A DNA stretch of 64,000 bases from Fulvia fulva (lineage: Eukaryota > Ascomycota > Dothideomycetes > Mycosphaerellales > Mycosphaerellaceae): assembly GCF_020509005.1 (NCBI RefSeq), contig NC_063013.1, positions 2,046,001-2,110,000 of the forward strand, read 5' to 3'. Numbering within the stretch: position 1 is the stretch's first letter; each line of letters begins with the position of its first letter. The notes under the pieces were generated by a model. The model had not been told where the DNA came from and ran no database searches. It saw nothing but the letters and a program-made list of their open reading frames with translations. Position numbers and translations under genes: made by a program. This document shows positions 35,162 through 44,832 of the stretch, one piece after another.

Positions 35162-36760
35162 TTACTTTTTATCATCGAAGGCTTTTTGTCGTTGCCTATT
35201 GTTCCAGTTCAGTGTCCTGGAGATGCTGTCGACCCAGTCTTCACTTCTTCGATCCAGGGGCAACACACTCGGGAATGGAAATCTGCTCGCGGATATTGTG
35301 ACATAATCGCCTGGTCGTAGCTCTGACCTCTCCTTACCATCGAAGCTTGCCCAGCAGCTCGCTCTGGCGTCATAAGGTACACCAATCCTTAGAACGATAG
35401 TATCAGGCAAGATGATGGGTCTGAAGCTGAGCGTGTGAGGTGCGATTGCCGTGACGAGGATGACAGGATTGTCTGGGTGGCACAGACTGCCGCCTGCTGC
35501 GAGGTTGTATGCTGTTGAGCCAGTCGGCGTTGCAACACAGATGCCGTCTGCTTGCACTGTCGTGAAGTGCTCGTCGTCTCCGAAGACTTCGATGCTAGTC
35601 ATGGTTGGTGTAGGGCCACGGTCAAGCACGATATCGTTGAGAATGTTGTTGCTGCCATCAGGCTTGTGAGTTGTCGCATCGTCGCTGCCATTCCCTATAA
35701 GTTCATCGACGAGATCTCGATCGCTGTCTTCGCCGTTCTCCCGTCGTGTCGATCGCATTATGGTTGCTTCAAATCGTAGACGTAGTGATACAGTGACACC
35801 GTCGTTAAAAGCTCGAGGTAGTGTCTTCTCGAACTTCTCGAAATCGAACTTGGTAAGGAAGCCTAGAGATCCAAGAGCGAAAGACATTACTGGTGGCACA
35901 ATGCGCTGGAAAAGCCAGGAAGCATAGAGGACTGTGCCATCACCTCCCAGAGCGAGACAGATCTCGAACTGATGGGGCTTCTTGGCACAGATTTCGTTAT
36001 TCCAGTACTTGAGTCGGTCCGTATATGACTCGTCCTTGGATGTTAGTCCTTGGGCATCGAACGTCTTGTTGTCCTTCATCGTCTCCTCTACCCACACGAT
36101 ATACCCCTTGCCCTCTGCATTCTGTTGCGAGAGCAGCCATTCTGATATCTCTCGCGTCTTGCCGATCAAAGTCTTGTCGTGCGCCTTCGTCAATAAGAAG
36201 ACGTTCCTGACCTTCAAGAGAAGGCGTATATGCCCTAGCTTCTTTGAAAGTTCTCTTATGCCGAATGCCATATCTGACAATTGCTTCTTCGTAAGCAGTC
36301 GTGACTGGGTATGATTGCCTTGCTCTGGATTATGCTCAGTGTGCTTGTCCCCAGGCTCATGTAGCGTATCTTCTTTCACGAAGTAGTCGCCCGCTCTCGT
36401 CTTCTCTTCTAGCAAGGAGTGCACGAAGCATGATGTCGCCTGCCTTTGATGCTTTGGCCGTCCGGCAGTTTCAGGCACCATGCTGGCTCGTCTCCGTTGC
36501 GCATCTTGCTTGTCAAATATGACTTCCAACAGCTCCGATATGCCCTCTGAGTCGCTCGAATTCCGATGATGCTCATCTCCCCCTCGCCGTACGAATGCCT
36601 GCTCAAAGTCGTTGGCCTCGACGCCATTCGCCTCGGCTTGGGGTTTGTGTTCTTCGCCGTCTACTGCCATGTCGAAGTCGTCGTTGTGGGAGCCAGTCGA
36701 CTTGTTCTTGACGCTCCTGAACAGACCAGTAACGCCATTGGAGCCAGGAGAAGTGGGCAT
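35162..36760 (-). CDS. NAD(+) kinase (ATP-NAD kinase, UTR1-like)
   Basis: A 532-residue single-exon protein that phosphorylates NAD+ (possibly also NADH) with ATP to make NADP(H). The family's nucleotide-binding motif LGGDGT is at 271-276, followed by the GSLGFLTKF block at 297-305, the NDIVLDRG block at 375-382 and the glycine-rich DGICVATPTGSTAYNLAAGG block at 405-424. The C-terminal SFDGK block is at 472-476. The first ~155 residues are polar and low-complexity, with no obvious mitochondrial targeting helix, so the cytosolic UTR1/YEF1 type is more likely than the mitochondrial POS5 type. It is transcribed divergently from LAS1; the 395 bp between them must hold both promoters. Confidence 0.93.
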   Translation of the reverse strand: MPTSPGSNGVTGLFRSVKNKSTGSHNDDFDMAVDGEEHKPQAEANGVEANDFEQAFVRRGGDEHHRNSSDSEGISELLEVIFDKQDAQRRRASMVPETAGRPKHQRQATSCFVHSLLEEKTRAGDYFVKEDTLHEPGDKHTEHNPEQGNHTQSRLLTKKQLSDMAFGIRELSKKLGHIRLLLKVRNVFLLTKAHDKTLIGKTREISEWLLSQQNAEGKGYIVWVEETMKDNKTFDAQGLTSKDESYTDRLKYWNNEICAKKPHQFEICLALGGDGTVLYASWLFQRIVPPVMSFALGSLGFLTKFDFEKFEKTLPRAFNDGVTVSLRLRFEATIMRSTRRENGEDSDRDLVDELIGNGSDDATTHKPDGSNNILNDIVLDRGPTPTMTSIEVFGDDEHFTTVQADGICVATPTGSTAYNLAAGGSLCHPDNPVILVTAIAPHTLSFRPIILPDTIVLRIGVPYDARASCWASFDGKERSELRPGDYVTISASRFPFPSVLPLDRRSEDWVDSISRTLNWNNRQRQKAFDDKK

Positions 36761-37155
36761 CTTTTAGCCGTAAAGTCGGAACGCGTATCCTCACAATGAC
36801 GTTCCTGCTGTTGTCGTTTAAGGTTGCAATTAGGCTCGTGCTAGCGGCAGATCGTTTAACCACGATTTCGAGTTTGGAAGAAATCGAGACCACTGTCTTC
36901 CTTCGACTGGAGAACAGCCGTCGAGTGCTAAAGAGCGCGAAGACGAGCAGCTGCACCTGTTGAGTCTGTCTTATTGGTCTGACGACGAAGTCTTACCCGC
37001 AGGAGCCCGACCGTAATCACCCAGAGAAACTGAGCCTCACCATTGACAAAGCACTGACAAACTGCTATACTGTCGCGGCACACGTATCACCCAAAGCTTA
37101 GAAGCGCGATCGGTGCAACAGAACGAACCCCGGGACAAGGACCGCCAGTCCAGCT
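36761..37155. promoter_or_regulatory. Shared upstream region of NAD kinase and LAS1
   Basis: 395 bp between two divergent start codons. No TATA box or recognisable operator was seen; its role as a bidirectional promoter region is inferred from gene arrangement alone. Confidence 0.45.
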
Positions 37156-38415
37156 ATGGCAAGATACACCATCACACCTTGGCGTCATCACAGCGACCTC
37201 CTCAAAGTGCGCCAACAACTTTACGGACGCAGCAAGGATGGCCAAGACCACCGTCGCCATGCAGTCAACCGTGTCCTTGCCTGGAAACTCCGCGGCAGCC
37301 TACCTCATGCCATCGAATCCACCGCACTGCTGATCGACGCAATCCTCCATCACGCATCTTCTGCAAGCAACTCTCCCTTCAGCATCCGCGCAGTCTACAC
37401 GGCAGCTTTCACCCGCTTCGTGACAGGCTTCTGTGACATAGGCCGCAACAAGGAGCGATCCCTGGAGCCATCGAGTATGCTAGACATTGCCAAGCAGATC
37501 GGTATGCCAGTGGAGTTCGTCGCACTGCGGCACGAGGCAACGCATGAGGAGATGCCAGGGATCGGCAGGCTAGTGAAAGTCACAGAGCGAGCACTGAAGT
37601 GGTTGTGGGAGGTGTATTGGAGCAAGCTACCTGAAGACGAAAGTGCAGAGATCGTGGCGGCAAGTCTCGCAAGTCTTAAAGATGAGGCAAGGAGGCTCTT
37701 AAAAGAATTTAGGATGACGCATCGTGAAGCTTTGCGTGCGAAGCAAAGCGTAGTCGCGCAGGACTCGGTGAGCAGGACGAGCGAAGTCTGTCGAAGCCTG
37801 TGCGGGAACAGCAACGCGAAGATGAGCGCTTTCGTCGAAGTCTTGATTCAAGATAGGCTACTGAGTCCGTCGAAACGGAAGCTAGGCGCATTGATGGATG
37901 GCGCTTTCTTGATCTGGGATCCGCTACTGAAGGATATCGCCAGGAAGCAGAGGCGCTTTATCCCATGTCTTGTGACAGGCATTCTTGAGGCCGTCGGCGC
38001 CTCGTCTTCGGCGCCTGCAGCGCGAGACGTCGACAAGGAAGCTCTGAGCCAGTGGCTGATCCAGATAGACTTTGACGAGAATTGGATGGCGTCTCGTTCT
38101 GATCATGAGCAGCATGACCTTGAGGTGGAAATTTGGAAGTGGTGCACTCTTCACGCCAATCACTGGACCTCGTGGCTGGGTCAGAAGCTCGAACAGCACA
38201 ACGATGCGCAGATTCCAGGTGAATGGGCCGAGCTCCTCCAAGCGAGTCGACTGGGTTACGAGGAGGCCGGTGAAGACAATGCTGAAGATCTTGCGGATCC
38301 TGATGTCGATGCTCGCGGTGCATTGTCGGCGGTTGGCAATGCAAGCCAGTCTGTGCCATCGCCTTGGAGTCGTGTGGCTATACCCATCAGCACTCCCATC
38401 GGGGTGGTTTTGTAG
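37156..38415 (+). CDS. LAS1: Las1-family pre-rRNA processing endoribonuclease
   Basis: A 419-residue single-exon protein. Las1 is the HEPN-type nuclease that, with the Grc3 polynucleotide kinase, cuts ITS2 of the 27S pre-rRNA in the nucleolus. The N-terminal HEPN domain spans about 5-160: the conserved tryptophan start (TPWR at 7-10), LAWKLRGSLPHAIESTA at 41-57, and the catalytic RHEATH (R125-H130, the R-x4-6-H motif of HEPN nucleases) followed by EEMP. A helical C-terminal region typical of ascomycete Las1 follows, less conserved. The start is the first in-frame Met with the family's usual N-terminus. Its 3' end lies 78 bp from the convergent TRS31 stop codon. Confidence 0.9.
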   Translation: MARYTITPWRHHSDLLKVRQQLYGRSKDGQDHRRHAVNRVLAWKLRGSLPHAIESTALLIDAILHHASSASNSPFSIRAVYTAAFTRFVTGFCDIGRNKERSLEPSSMLDIAKQIGMPVEFVALRHEATHEEMPGIGRLVKVTERALKWLWEVYWSKLPEDESAEIVAASLASLKDEARRLLKEFRMTHREALRAKQSVVAQDSVSRTSEVCRSLCGNSNAKMSAFVEVLIQDRLLSPSKRKLGALMDGAFLIWDPLLKDIARKQRRFIPCLVTGILEAVGASSSAPAARDVDKEALSQWLIQIDFDENWMASRSDHEQHDLEVEIWKWCTLHANHWTSWLGQKLEQHNDAQIPGEWAELLQASRLGYEEAGEDNAEDLADPDVDARGALSAVGNASQSVPSPWSRVAIPISTPIGVVL

Positions 38416-38493
38416 GACTTCATGACTCCGCAGACCTTTCCTCATTCCAGACCATATTTCATATCATCATATTCTCATAAATGCCAGGTCTCT

Positions 38494-39189
38494 TCATCCA
38501 GCGCTCGCCTTAATGGCCTCATCCCTTTCCACAACGCCCTCCTTAAACCTCAGTAAGAAAATGGTCTTTCCTGGCCACATCTCGTCGCCCTCACTCCAAT
38601 GGGCACTCACACCCTCCGTACTGAACCCTGCTGCATCACAGATCCCCTCAATAATCCCAGCCACGAACGCAGCGCAGTTCAATTGACTCATCTCCTTGGG
38701 AATACTGATATACGTATTCACAATCGGCTCGTTGTCCACGATCATATACTCATTCTTCTTGCTGTTACTCTGCTCCAACGCGTCCGCAGGGCGGTTGAAC
38801 AGGGCCCTCCATAAGGTCCCATGCACAAATTGGAGTAGATCCAATATCCTTGTTGGCCTCTGCGCTGAGCGGGGGGACTGTCGATACAACAGCAAGTCGA
38901 GCAGCTTTATCCCAATGGGGTATGCAGCACGGTTGAGACGTGTCTCGATTTCGCTAACGCTGCCAGACTTGGAGTGGTGGTATGTGATGAGCGTATTGAA
39001 GAGGTATGAGAAGGAGGCAAGGGAGGTCTCAGTGGCTTTTGTGCGGTTTAGGTTGCGGTCGTAGATTGTTTTGCGGGATGATGGGTAGCGGAGGGTGGAT
39101 TGGAAGGGTTTGGCGGCGTGGATTGGGGTGAAGGTAGGTTCCTTTGTGGGAGCTGTGGATGGCGGAGGTGGGTTGCTCATGCCGGGCAT
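38494..39189 (-). CDS. TRS31: TRAPP complex subunit Trs31/TRAPPC5
   Basis: A 231-residue, apparently intronless protein of the Bet3 family, matching the Trs31 (TRAPPC5) subfamily. It has a proline-rich N-terminus (about 1-30), then KTIYDRNLNRTK..TSLASFSYLF, a helix ending RLNRAAYPIGIKLLDLL (about 84-100), the conserved RILDLLQFVHGTLWRALF stretch (about 113-130), and the C-terminal LNCAAFVAGIIEGI segment of the Bet3 fold. TRAPP is a Golgi-localised multisubunit guanine nucleotide exchange factor for Ypt1/Rab1, and Trs31 is a core structural subunit. The gene is convergent with LAS1. The start used is the first Met of the frame. Confidence 0.9.
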   Translation of the reverse strand: MPGMSNPPPPSTAPTKEPTFTPIHAAKPFQSTLRYPSSRKTIYDRNLNRTKATETSLASFSYLFNTLITYHHSKSGSVSEIETRLNRAAYPIGIKLLDLLLYRQSPRSAQRPTRILDLLQFVHGTLWRALFNRPADALEQSNSKKNEYMIVDNEPIVNTYISIPKEMSQLNCAAFVAGIIEGICDAAGFSTEGVSAHWSEGDEMWPGKTIFLLRFKEGVVERDEAIKASAG

Positions 39190-39976
39190 GGCTTGGGCTG
39201 TTGTAATGGTGTGCGTTCAGGTCGTCATTGGCGATGGCATGGAGAGAGCTGTCATACATGTAGGTGTGAAGCTGTCCCGCGAAGCTGCACTGTGATGCGC
39301 TCCGTGACCGGCTACAGCCTACAGGCTACAGCTGACATGGGGGCCCATGCACAGACGGAAGGGAAGAACTTCACTCCTCGCCCTTGCCCAAAACTTTGGA
39401 CTGCTGGCATACATGTACATATTTGATATTGCGGACATCATTCATGGTATAGTTCTGATCTATGCCAATGGTGTCGACATTGCTCCGCCCAAGCCCTTCC
39501 TCGAGCGGCCGATCTAACAGCCATCGGGCGCTGCAACTGGCAGCCGCGGAGTGCGGACCGCTTCAAATGGCATGCGTAACAATCTTAAGATGCCGCTTTC
39601 GAGCAGGACGTAAGGTATGCTCGGTATGCTCGGTATGTCACTGCGATGGGTGCGTTGGTTCATGCTGACACAGAAAGCAGTCTTGTTCCGTGATTGGTGC
39701 CGCCGAAACATCGCATAAGCCGGCTTGTGACCACTGTCTTCCAGCGATATGTTTCTCCTGCGTGATGCTTTGGATCTGCTCCTACATACTCTCGATGCTG
39801 TCCAGATACGCTTTCAGCTATGGCAAAGGTTCGAGTCAAATCAATATACAGCGTCTACATGGGCGAGAGACGTCTCGACATGATGCTCTTTACGATTGAT
39901 ACAATACCAGTCGAGCAGCCACCATGTAGCTGCCTTCTCCGATTGAATCAACCACTCCTCTAGGCGAACTGCAATC
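39190..39976. other. Intergenic, no supported gene
   Basis: Upstream flank of both TRS31 (-) and the multicopper oxidase-like gene (+). It contains a short imperfect direct repeat (GGTATGCTCGGTATGCTCGG at 39613-39632). The small frames seen here overlap each other and show no domain. Confidence 0.5.
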
Positions 39977-41340
39977 ATGGCTCTGTCAGCCTCACTCGTC
40001 GCGTTGTCAGCTTTGGCCTTTTCCCATGCATCAAGAGCATCGTCACACACGAACCACTCGTCAACTTTTCCAGCATGCGTCGCTTCTATGGACGGACAGT
40101 TACCCTCTGCGACTCCTGCCGACTTCGAATTCTCTGGTACTGTGCGACGTTACTACATCGCTGCTGAGGAAGTCGAATGGAACTACGCTCCGACTGGTTG
40201 GGACAACTGGCTCGGTGTGCCGCTGAATCTTTCTCCACGCGCGAACGCCGTCGTGGGGTCATATAATACCACCTACCTCAAGGCACTTTATCGAGGCTAC
40301 ACAGATGACACCTTCACCCAGATGTCTGAACAACCCCCGTGGCAGGGCACTCAGGGCCCAACAGTCCGAAGCGAAGTTGGCGATATGGTTGAAATCATGT
40401 TTGTCAACAAGCTGTCTCACAACTACGCTACAATGCACTCCGTGGGTCTTGCATACAACAAGATGAATGAAGGGGGAGACTCTCCGCCCGTCGCTTCTGC
40501 TGTTGGACCAGGAGAATGTGCCGTCTACAAATGGCTGGCAAACGAAGGCGCTGGACCAAACGACAACAGTCCAGCTTGGGTAGGACGGCCGCTCTTGCTC
40601 CTCCATGACCACCGTACTGACGCTTGACCAGGCACATAGCTATCACTCTTATGTCGACCTTGATATTGACCTCAACTCTGGTCTCTTGGGTCCCCAGATC
40701 GTGTATGCCTCAGGACAGATGAACGCGACCATGCTGAAATACAAAGAGTTCTCCTTGCTCTACATGATCTACAAGGAAGGCCAGTCTTTCTTATCTGCTG
40801 CAAATGCCCAGAGACTGAACGGCAACCACTCGGCTGAGGCGATGTCTTCGAAATGGGGCATGTTGGACACGGAGCACCTTTGGAGCGGGGACTATTCAAG
40901 CTGGCATCCTCAACTCGTCAACATGAACAGTTCTTACCGGTTCTCGGGAGCAGCAAGTTTCCGTAAGTCTCTCATGCGCATCTCTTACCTTGTAGTCAAC
41001 CAGAATATCTAGCTCACATTGACACCAATCCACAGATACTATGAATGGCTACATATTCGCCAACAACCCACCCTTCGAGATGTGCCAGAACGATCAGGCT
41101 ATCTGCTATGCCTATTCATATGGAGGGGCAAGCCACGTGTTCCATATGCACGGTAATGGTGTGATGGATGATGGGAGAAAGCAGTTCTCTGTGAGTCTGA
41201 ACGATGGTGTCAGCAAGACTCTCTACATGAGTGCGAGTGACACGGGTCTGTGGCAAGTCATTTGTCACGTCAGTAACCATCATCAGGATGGCATGGTGGC
41301 CAACTATCTGGTCAAAGACAGCGCATTGTGTGCCAAGTAG
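39977..41340 (+). CDS. Secreted two-domain multicopper oxidase-like (ceruloplasmin/hephaestin-type cupredoxin) protein
   Basis: Three exons, 39977-40579, 40632-40962 and 41036-41340, give 412 residues. Both introns are GT-AG (52 and 73 bp), and splicing joins motifs that would otherwise be out of frame. An N-terminal signal peptide is likely (hydrophobic residues 2-18). The first cupredoxin domain begins YYIAAEEVEWNYAPTGWDN, the hephaestin/ceruloplasmin-type start. The second contains H345-xx-H348-M-H350 and C388-H389-xxx-H393-xxxx-M398. Together these supply a complete type-1 copper set (H345, C388, H393, M398). Trinuclear-cluster positions are incomplete: MHSVG replaces HxHG, YHSYVD replaces YHSHVD, and I387 replaces the His before the Cys. 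Oxidase activity is therefore uncertain; ferroxidase or other electron-transfer roles are inference. No C-terminal anchor is seen. Confidence 0.8.
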
Positions 41341-42463
41341 ATGATTTGGCCACCAAATTGCGGAAACTTGGGCCAGAGCTATAGGGTATCTTATGATATT
41401 TTGTACGCATGTCACATCTGCGATGCCCGGAACACGATCAAAGCAGGCTCCCAGTAGGCCGGGGTGGGAGGAGGACGTTAAGCCAAAGGTCTATACTTCA
41501 AACGCTGGAGTCGCTTGGTGTCGGCGCCCTCCTGTGTTGCCCATGCTGCTGATGGCGACTGCAACCGGACGCCTCAGCATGGTACGCACGTGAGGTGACT
41601 AGCTGATATAACAGCAGATGCATGTCATCACAGAGATCTACACGCATCTGGACCTAGCAGAACCTAAAAGCATAAGCTCGATCGCGGCGTCCAATGGTAC
41701 AGCTTGACAAGGGGCTTCTGCAGTCCAATTACAGACGGATCATAAATGCGTCCATGTCAGCACACTTGCTTCCTGGACCAACGTCTTCGTAGCAGTGACA
41801 TATCAGACGCCACCGCACTGAGTCGTCGACCTCATGCGCGCGGTTCACAGAGTTGTACATTGCATTGGGTGCTCCTACCGCTTCGTCACCACAGCGTCTG
41901 TCCGCATAAGAGTCACAAGTGCCTTTGGTTGCCGCGCTCGGAGCACAAACCAATTCGCTGCGATCCTGGATTTGGCTGGGATGTTCGGCAACGCTTGTGA
42001 CTCTTATGCGGACAGACGCTGTAGAATCGGTCTGCCGAGCCGGGTCAGTTCAAGGAAGGTATTGTGTCTCAATCAGATCCGCTCCAGCACCGTCCTACGC
42101 ATAGTGGCTGCTGAAGAATACCAGGATGGTTGCGCGCCCCAGACTATATGTATCTGCGAATATCAGGACTGTTAGACGGCTTGGTCCCCGGTGCAAGGTG
42201 TTGACGGCTGCCTATTCTGGGATGGTTCATAACAAGTCTAAGATGCGGCTCGTAGCGCAGAAGTCGAACAGTATCAGCATGGAAGATCGCCTCTGACCAC
42301 ACCATTACGTGTCTCAAAGCGTCGCTCTGGAGACATTGATATCCCGCTGGCGTGTTCGAGAATCCAGCCTACACATAAAACACCAGGACCTAGCTTCGCC
42401 GTGACCATCACTCAGCTCGACAGCATCGTCCCAGCCGACAGGTGGTCAGCAACCTCGCCCTAC
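41341..42463. other. Intergenic, no supported gene; contains a hairpin-forming inverted repeat
   Basis: 1.1 kb between the multicopper oxidase-like gene and the b561 gene. Overlapping small frames on both strands show no domain. I looked for a DOMON domain that might belong to the b561 gene and did not recognise one. The 29 bp perfect inverted repeat is listed separately. Confidence 0.5.
41891..42022. repeat. 29 bp perfect inverted repeat with 74 bp loop
   Basis: The left arm at 41891-41919 (ACAGCGTCTGTCCGCATAAG..) is the exact reverse complement of the right arm at 41994-42022. The loop has a smaller inner stem (GGTTGCCG near 41928 pairing with CGGCAAC near 41986). No flanking target duplication was found, so a MITE is possible but unproven. 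Confidence 0.75.
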
Positions 42464-43185
42464 ATGCCGTGGTCCACCCACTGTAGCACAAGCTTTGCGC
42501 TGCTTGTGTTGCTTGTAGGCACGTACTTGGCATGCTTAGATGCATAGCGCATCCATTGACTTCCCGTAGGCTTTACACGCACAGCTCATGCACAGGAAGC
42601 TTCCGGAGACAGCATAAAAATCGCTCACGCAGCTCTTGGAAGCGTGGCATGGGTGATCATTCTTTCCATAGGAGCGATCCTCATGCGCTTCATCAAAGGC
42701 CCCAATACCTGGATGGTACACGCTGCCGTGCAAAGTCTTGGATTAGCCGTGGTTACTGCTGGGGCTGGTAACGGCATCTATCTTGCCCTTGTGACCGATC
42801 AGGTGCGTGTGCGATGCGAGTTCCGCTTCACGACGAGGACTGATGATTCGAATCCCAGCTAAACGCCTATCACGCCACCATTGGCCTTGTGCTGTTTTCA
42901 CTGGTTTGGATCCAGGCTGCAGGTGGTCTCTTAGGTCACATTCTCTGGCAGAAGCGTCAACGCAAAAGCTTGTTGGCGCACATCCACGTGTGGTCGGGCA
43001 GAGCACTTATTACGCTGGGAATGATCAACGGCGGTCCAGGGCTGCTCTTGTCTTCAGTCGCCAGTCGTGGTTCTTACATCGCTTATGGAGTGATATCAGG
43101 TGTGATGTGGTTGCTTTTTGTATCCAGTGCAGCCGTCTATGAGACTCGGCGGAATCAACGAGCTCCGGTCGTGGAGAAGGAGTAG
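42464..43185 (+). CDS. Cytochrome b561-domain membrane protein (ferric-reductase-like, no DOMON)
   Basis: Three exons (42464-42514, 42596-42802, 42859-43185) give 194 residues. Introns are 81 and 56 bp, both GT-AG, and both keep phase. The b561 core is clear: H28 in IKIAHAALGSVAWVI, H59 in TWMVHAAVQSLGL, H91 in YHATIGLVLF and H129 in HIHVWSGR, at the spacing of the four heme-ligating histidines, with about five hydrophobic segments and a basic C-terminus. Such proteins move electrons across membranes, often for ferric reduction. Most fungal relatives of this type carry an N-terminal DOMON heme domain; only a short hydrophobic leader is seen here. The first exon is therefore the weakest part of the model, and the true start may be upstream. 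It is the same strand as, and 1.1 kb after, the multicopper oxidase-like gene. Confidence 0.7.
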
Positions 43186-44832
43186 GATGTGGTATGCTGC
43201 AACGCTGGACACATCGCCTGAGCAGGGTCGATGTCGCTTCGGAGGAGAAGAAATTGAGCGTTCTCGGTGCAATTATCAATTGGACTGCCTGATTGAAATG
43301 CTCGCTGGGAACAATGACAGCGTTGATGACTTGATGTCGATGTCGTGGAAGCGTGTGGACACATGTCGCAGTTGAAAGCCCGGCCGATGACGCTGGTTCC
43401 ACGCTGAGGATGTGCTGTCTGATCATCTGATGGAGGTTGGGCTATCGATGGAGGTAAAGCACAGAGGCAAGAAGATGTTGCCCTGCAGAGTGGGTGACCT
43501 GAGCTTGGCGGCTGGCCAAGGACGAGAACTCATCTCCAAGTATGTACAAGCTTCATTATCTGCTAGGTGGCCACGAGATGGCCTAATTCGTCTTGTCACA
43601 TGGCGCCGGAAATAGCATAGGTTCTCGAGCACGTCGAATCTACCTATAAATCGAATGTACACCGCTCATACAACTCTCATGTGAAGATGCACATCTTGAC
43701 CGCGCATTTCATGTCGTCATGCTGCAACACGCGACCTCGCATCGATGTCACCGTTGTGCCGTGGCAATGTGGCTCCAGTTCGGCTCCTCTGAACATCGAA
43801 CACGTGCCCGTCCAGAACACGAGTCAGCATCCGAAGAGCCAGCATTCGCCGGTCCAGGAGTCCGCTCACATGCCAAACGTCTGGGATCTGGCCAACCAAG
43901 CTGCCGGGAACGAATCGATCAATCACATTCCAGCGAGAACCACCCATCCAACGGCATATGACGCTTCGGAAGCATCATCGGAATCGCACAGCTGCCACGG
44001 CTTTCGGCGAATACTGTAGCAGCGGTCCGGAAGCTCTCTAGAATCTAAACTTCAACGCCACCGGTAGCATTTCCGGCGAACGGCTTCAGCCAAAATGCAT
44101 CACATCAGCCGGTCGCATCTTCCTTCGCACCTCCAAACCTGTCGACTCTGTTTCTTGTCGCTTGCGCGCAAAGTCATCAGCCTTGCGGTGTGACCCGTCC
44201 GGAATTGGCAAAAGCAAAATGTCCTGCGGCTGAACGGGATGACTTGTTTCTTATTTGAGCATCGTCACGCACAGACTCATGTCGACTTGGCTATCATGTG
44301 AAAGTCGCGATCCAGGGCGTGGGCGTGGGATCAAGGAGGGGCCACTGTGAGGACGAAGCCCGAGTGTCTCGTCGTCTATTCGTGCATGACTTCCTTTGTC
44401 TCACTCTCTCTTTCAACTTTCATCACGACTTGCCGGCCATCTCTCTCTATTCTATTCTGTTTCTGCTCCGCTTTCTGTGTGCGTTGAAGTTGGACTCTGG
44501 ACACGAGAGCTGTCGCGCGACGCCTGCGTAATCGCGGGCTGCGTTACTTCGCTAGGGTTCCCTTTCCCAAAGCTAGAGTGGAGCAAACTGGCACGAGACA
44601 CTTCGCATTGGCTGCATCCCCGAGCTTAAGGCGTACATCGGTAGTCTTCACATGCACGCATGCAACTTGACGAACTGCTGGCCAACAGTGTGTGTGGTCG
44701 CTTCATAGCGACTTGACCCTCTTGTCATCCTTACCAAGTCGCTTTCGACCCAGTCGTTCTTTATTCTGGACGATTAGTCGATCGCTGCGACGACACGAAC
44801 GACTTACTCGATACTGTATAACAAAAGGAAAC
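43186..44832. other. Intergenic with pyrimidine-rich promoter/5' UTR of the PARG-like gene
   Basis: 1.65 kb. A frame of 112 codons at 43681-44019 has no recognisable domain and overlaps frames on the other strand, so it is not called. From about 44390 to 44480 the plus strand is strongly pyrimidine-rich (runs such as CTCACTCTCTCTTTC), typical of core promoters and leaders of filamentous fungi. It probably belongs to the downstream gene. Confidence 0.5.

Noticed and set aside
37924..38445. A 173-codon minus-strand frame antisense to LAS1.
   Set aside because: LAS1 on the plus strand has clear HEPN nuclease motifs; the antisense frame is a codon-bias shadow.
41746..42175. Frames of 80-113 codons between the multicopper oxidase-like and b561 genes, considered as a possible DOMON exon.
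   Set aside because: No DOMON heme-ligand motif or beta-sandwich pattern was recognised, and part of the open sequence is just the two arms of the inverted repeat.
43681..44019. A 112-codon plus-strand frame between the b561 and PARG-like genes.
   Set aside because: No domain, composition unlike a folded protein (His/Ser/Pro-rich), and comparable frames overlap on the other strand.
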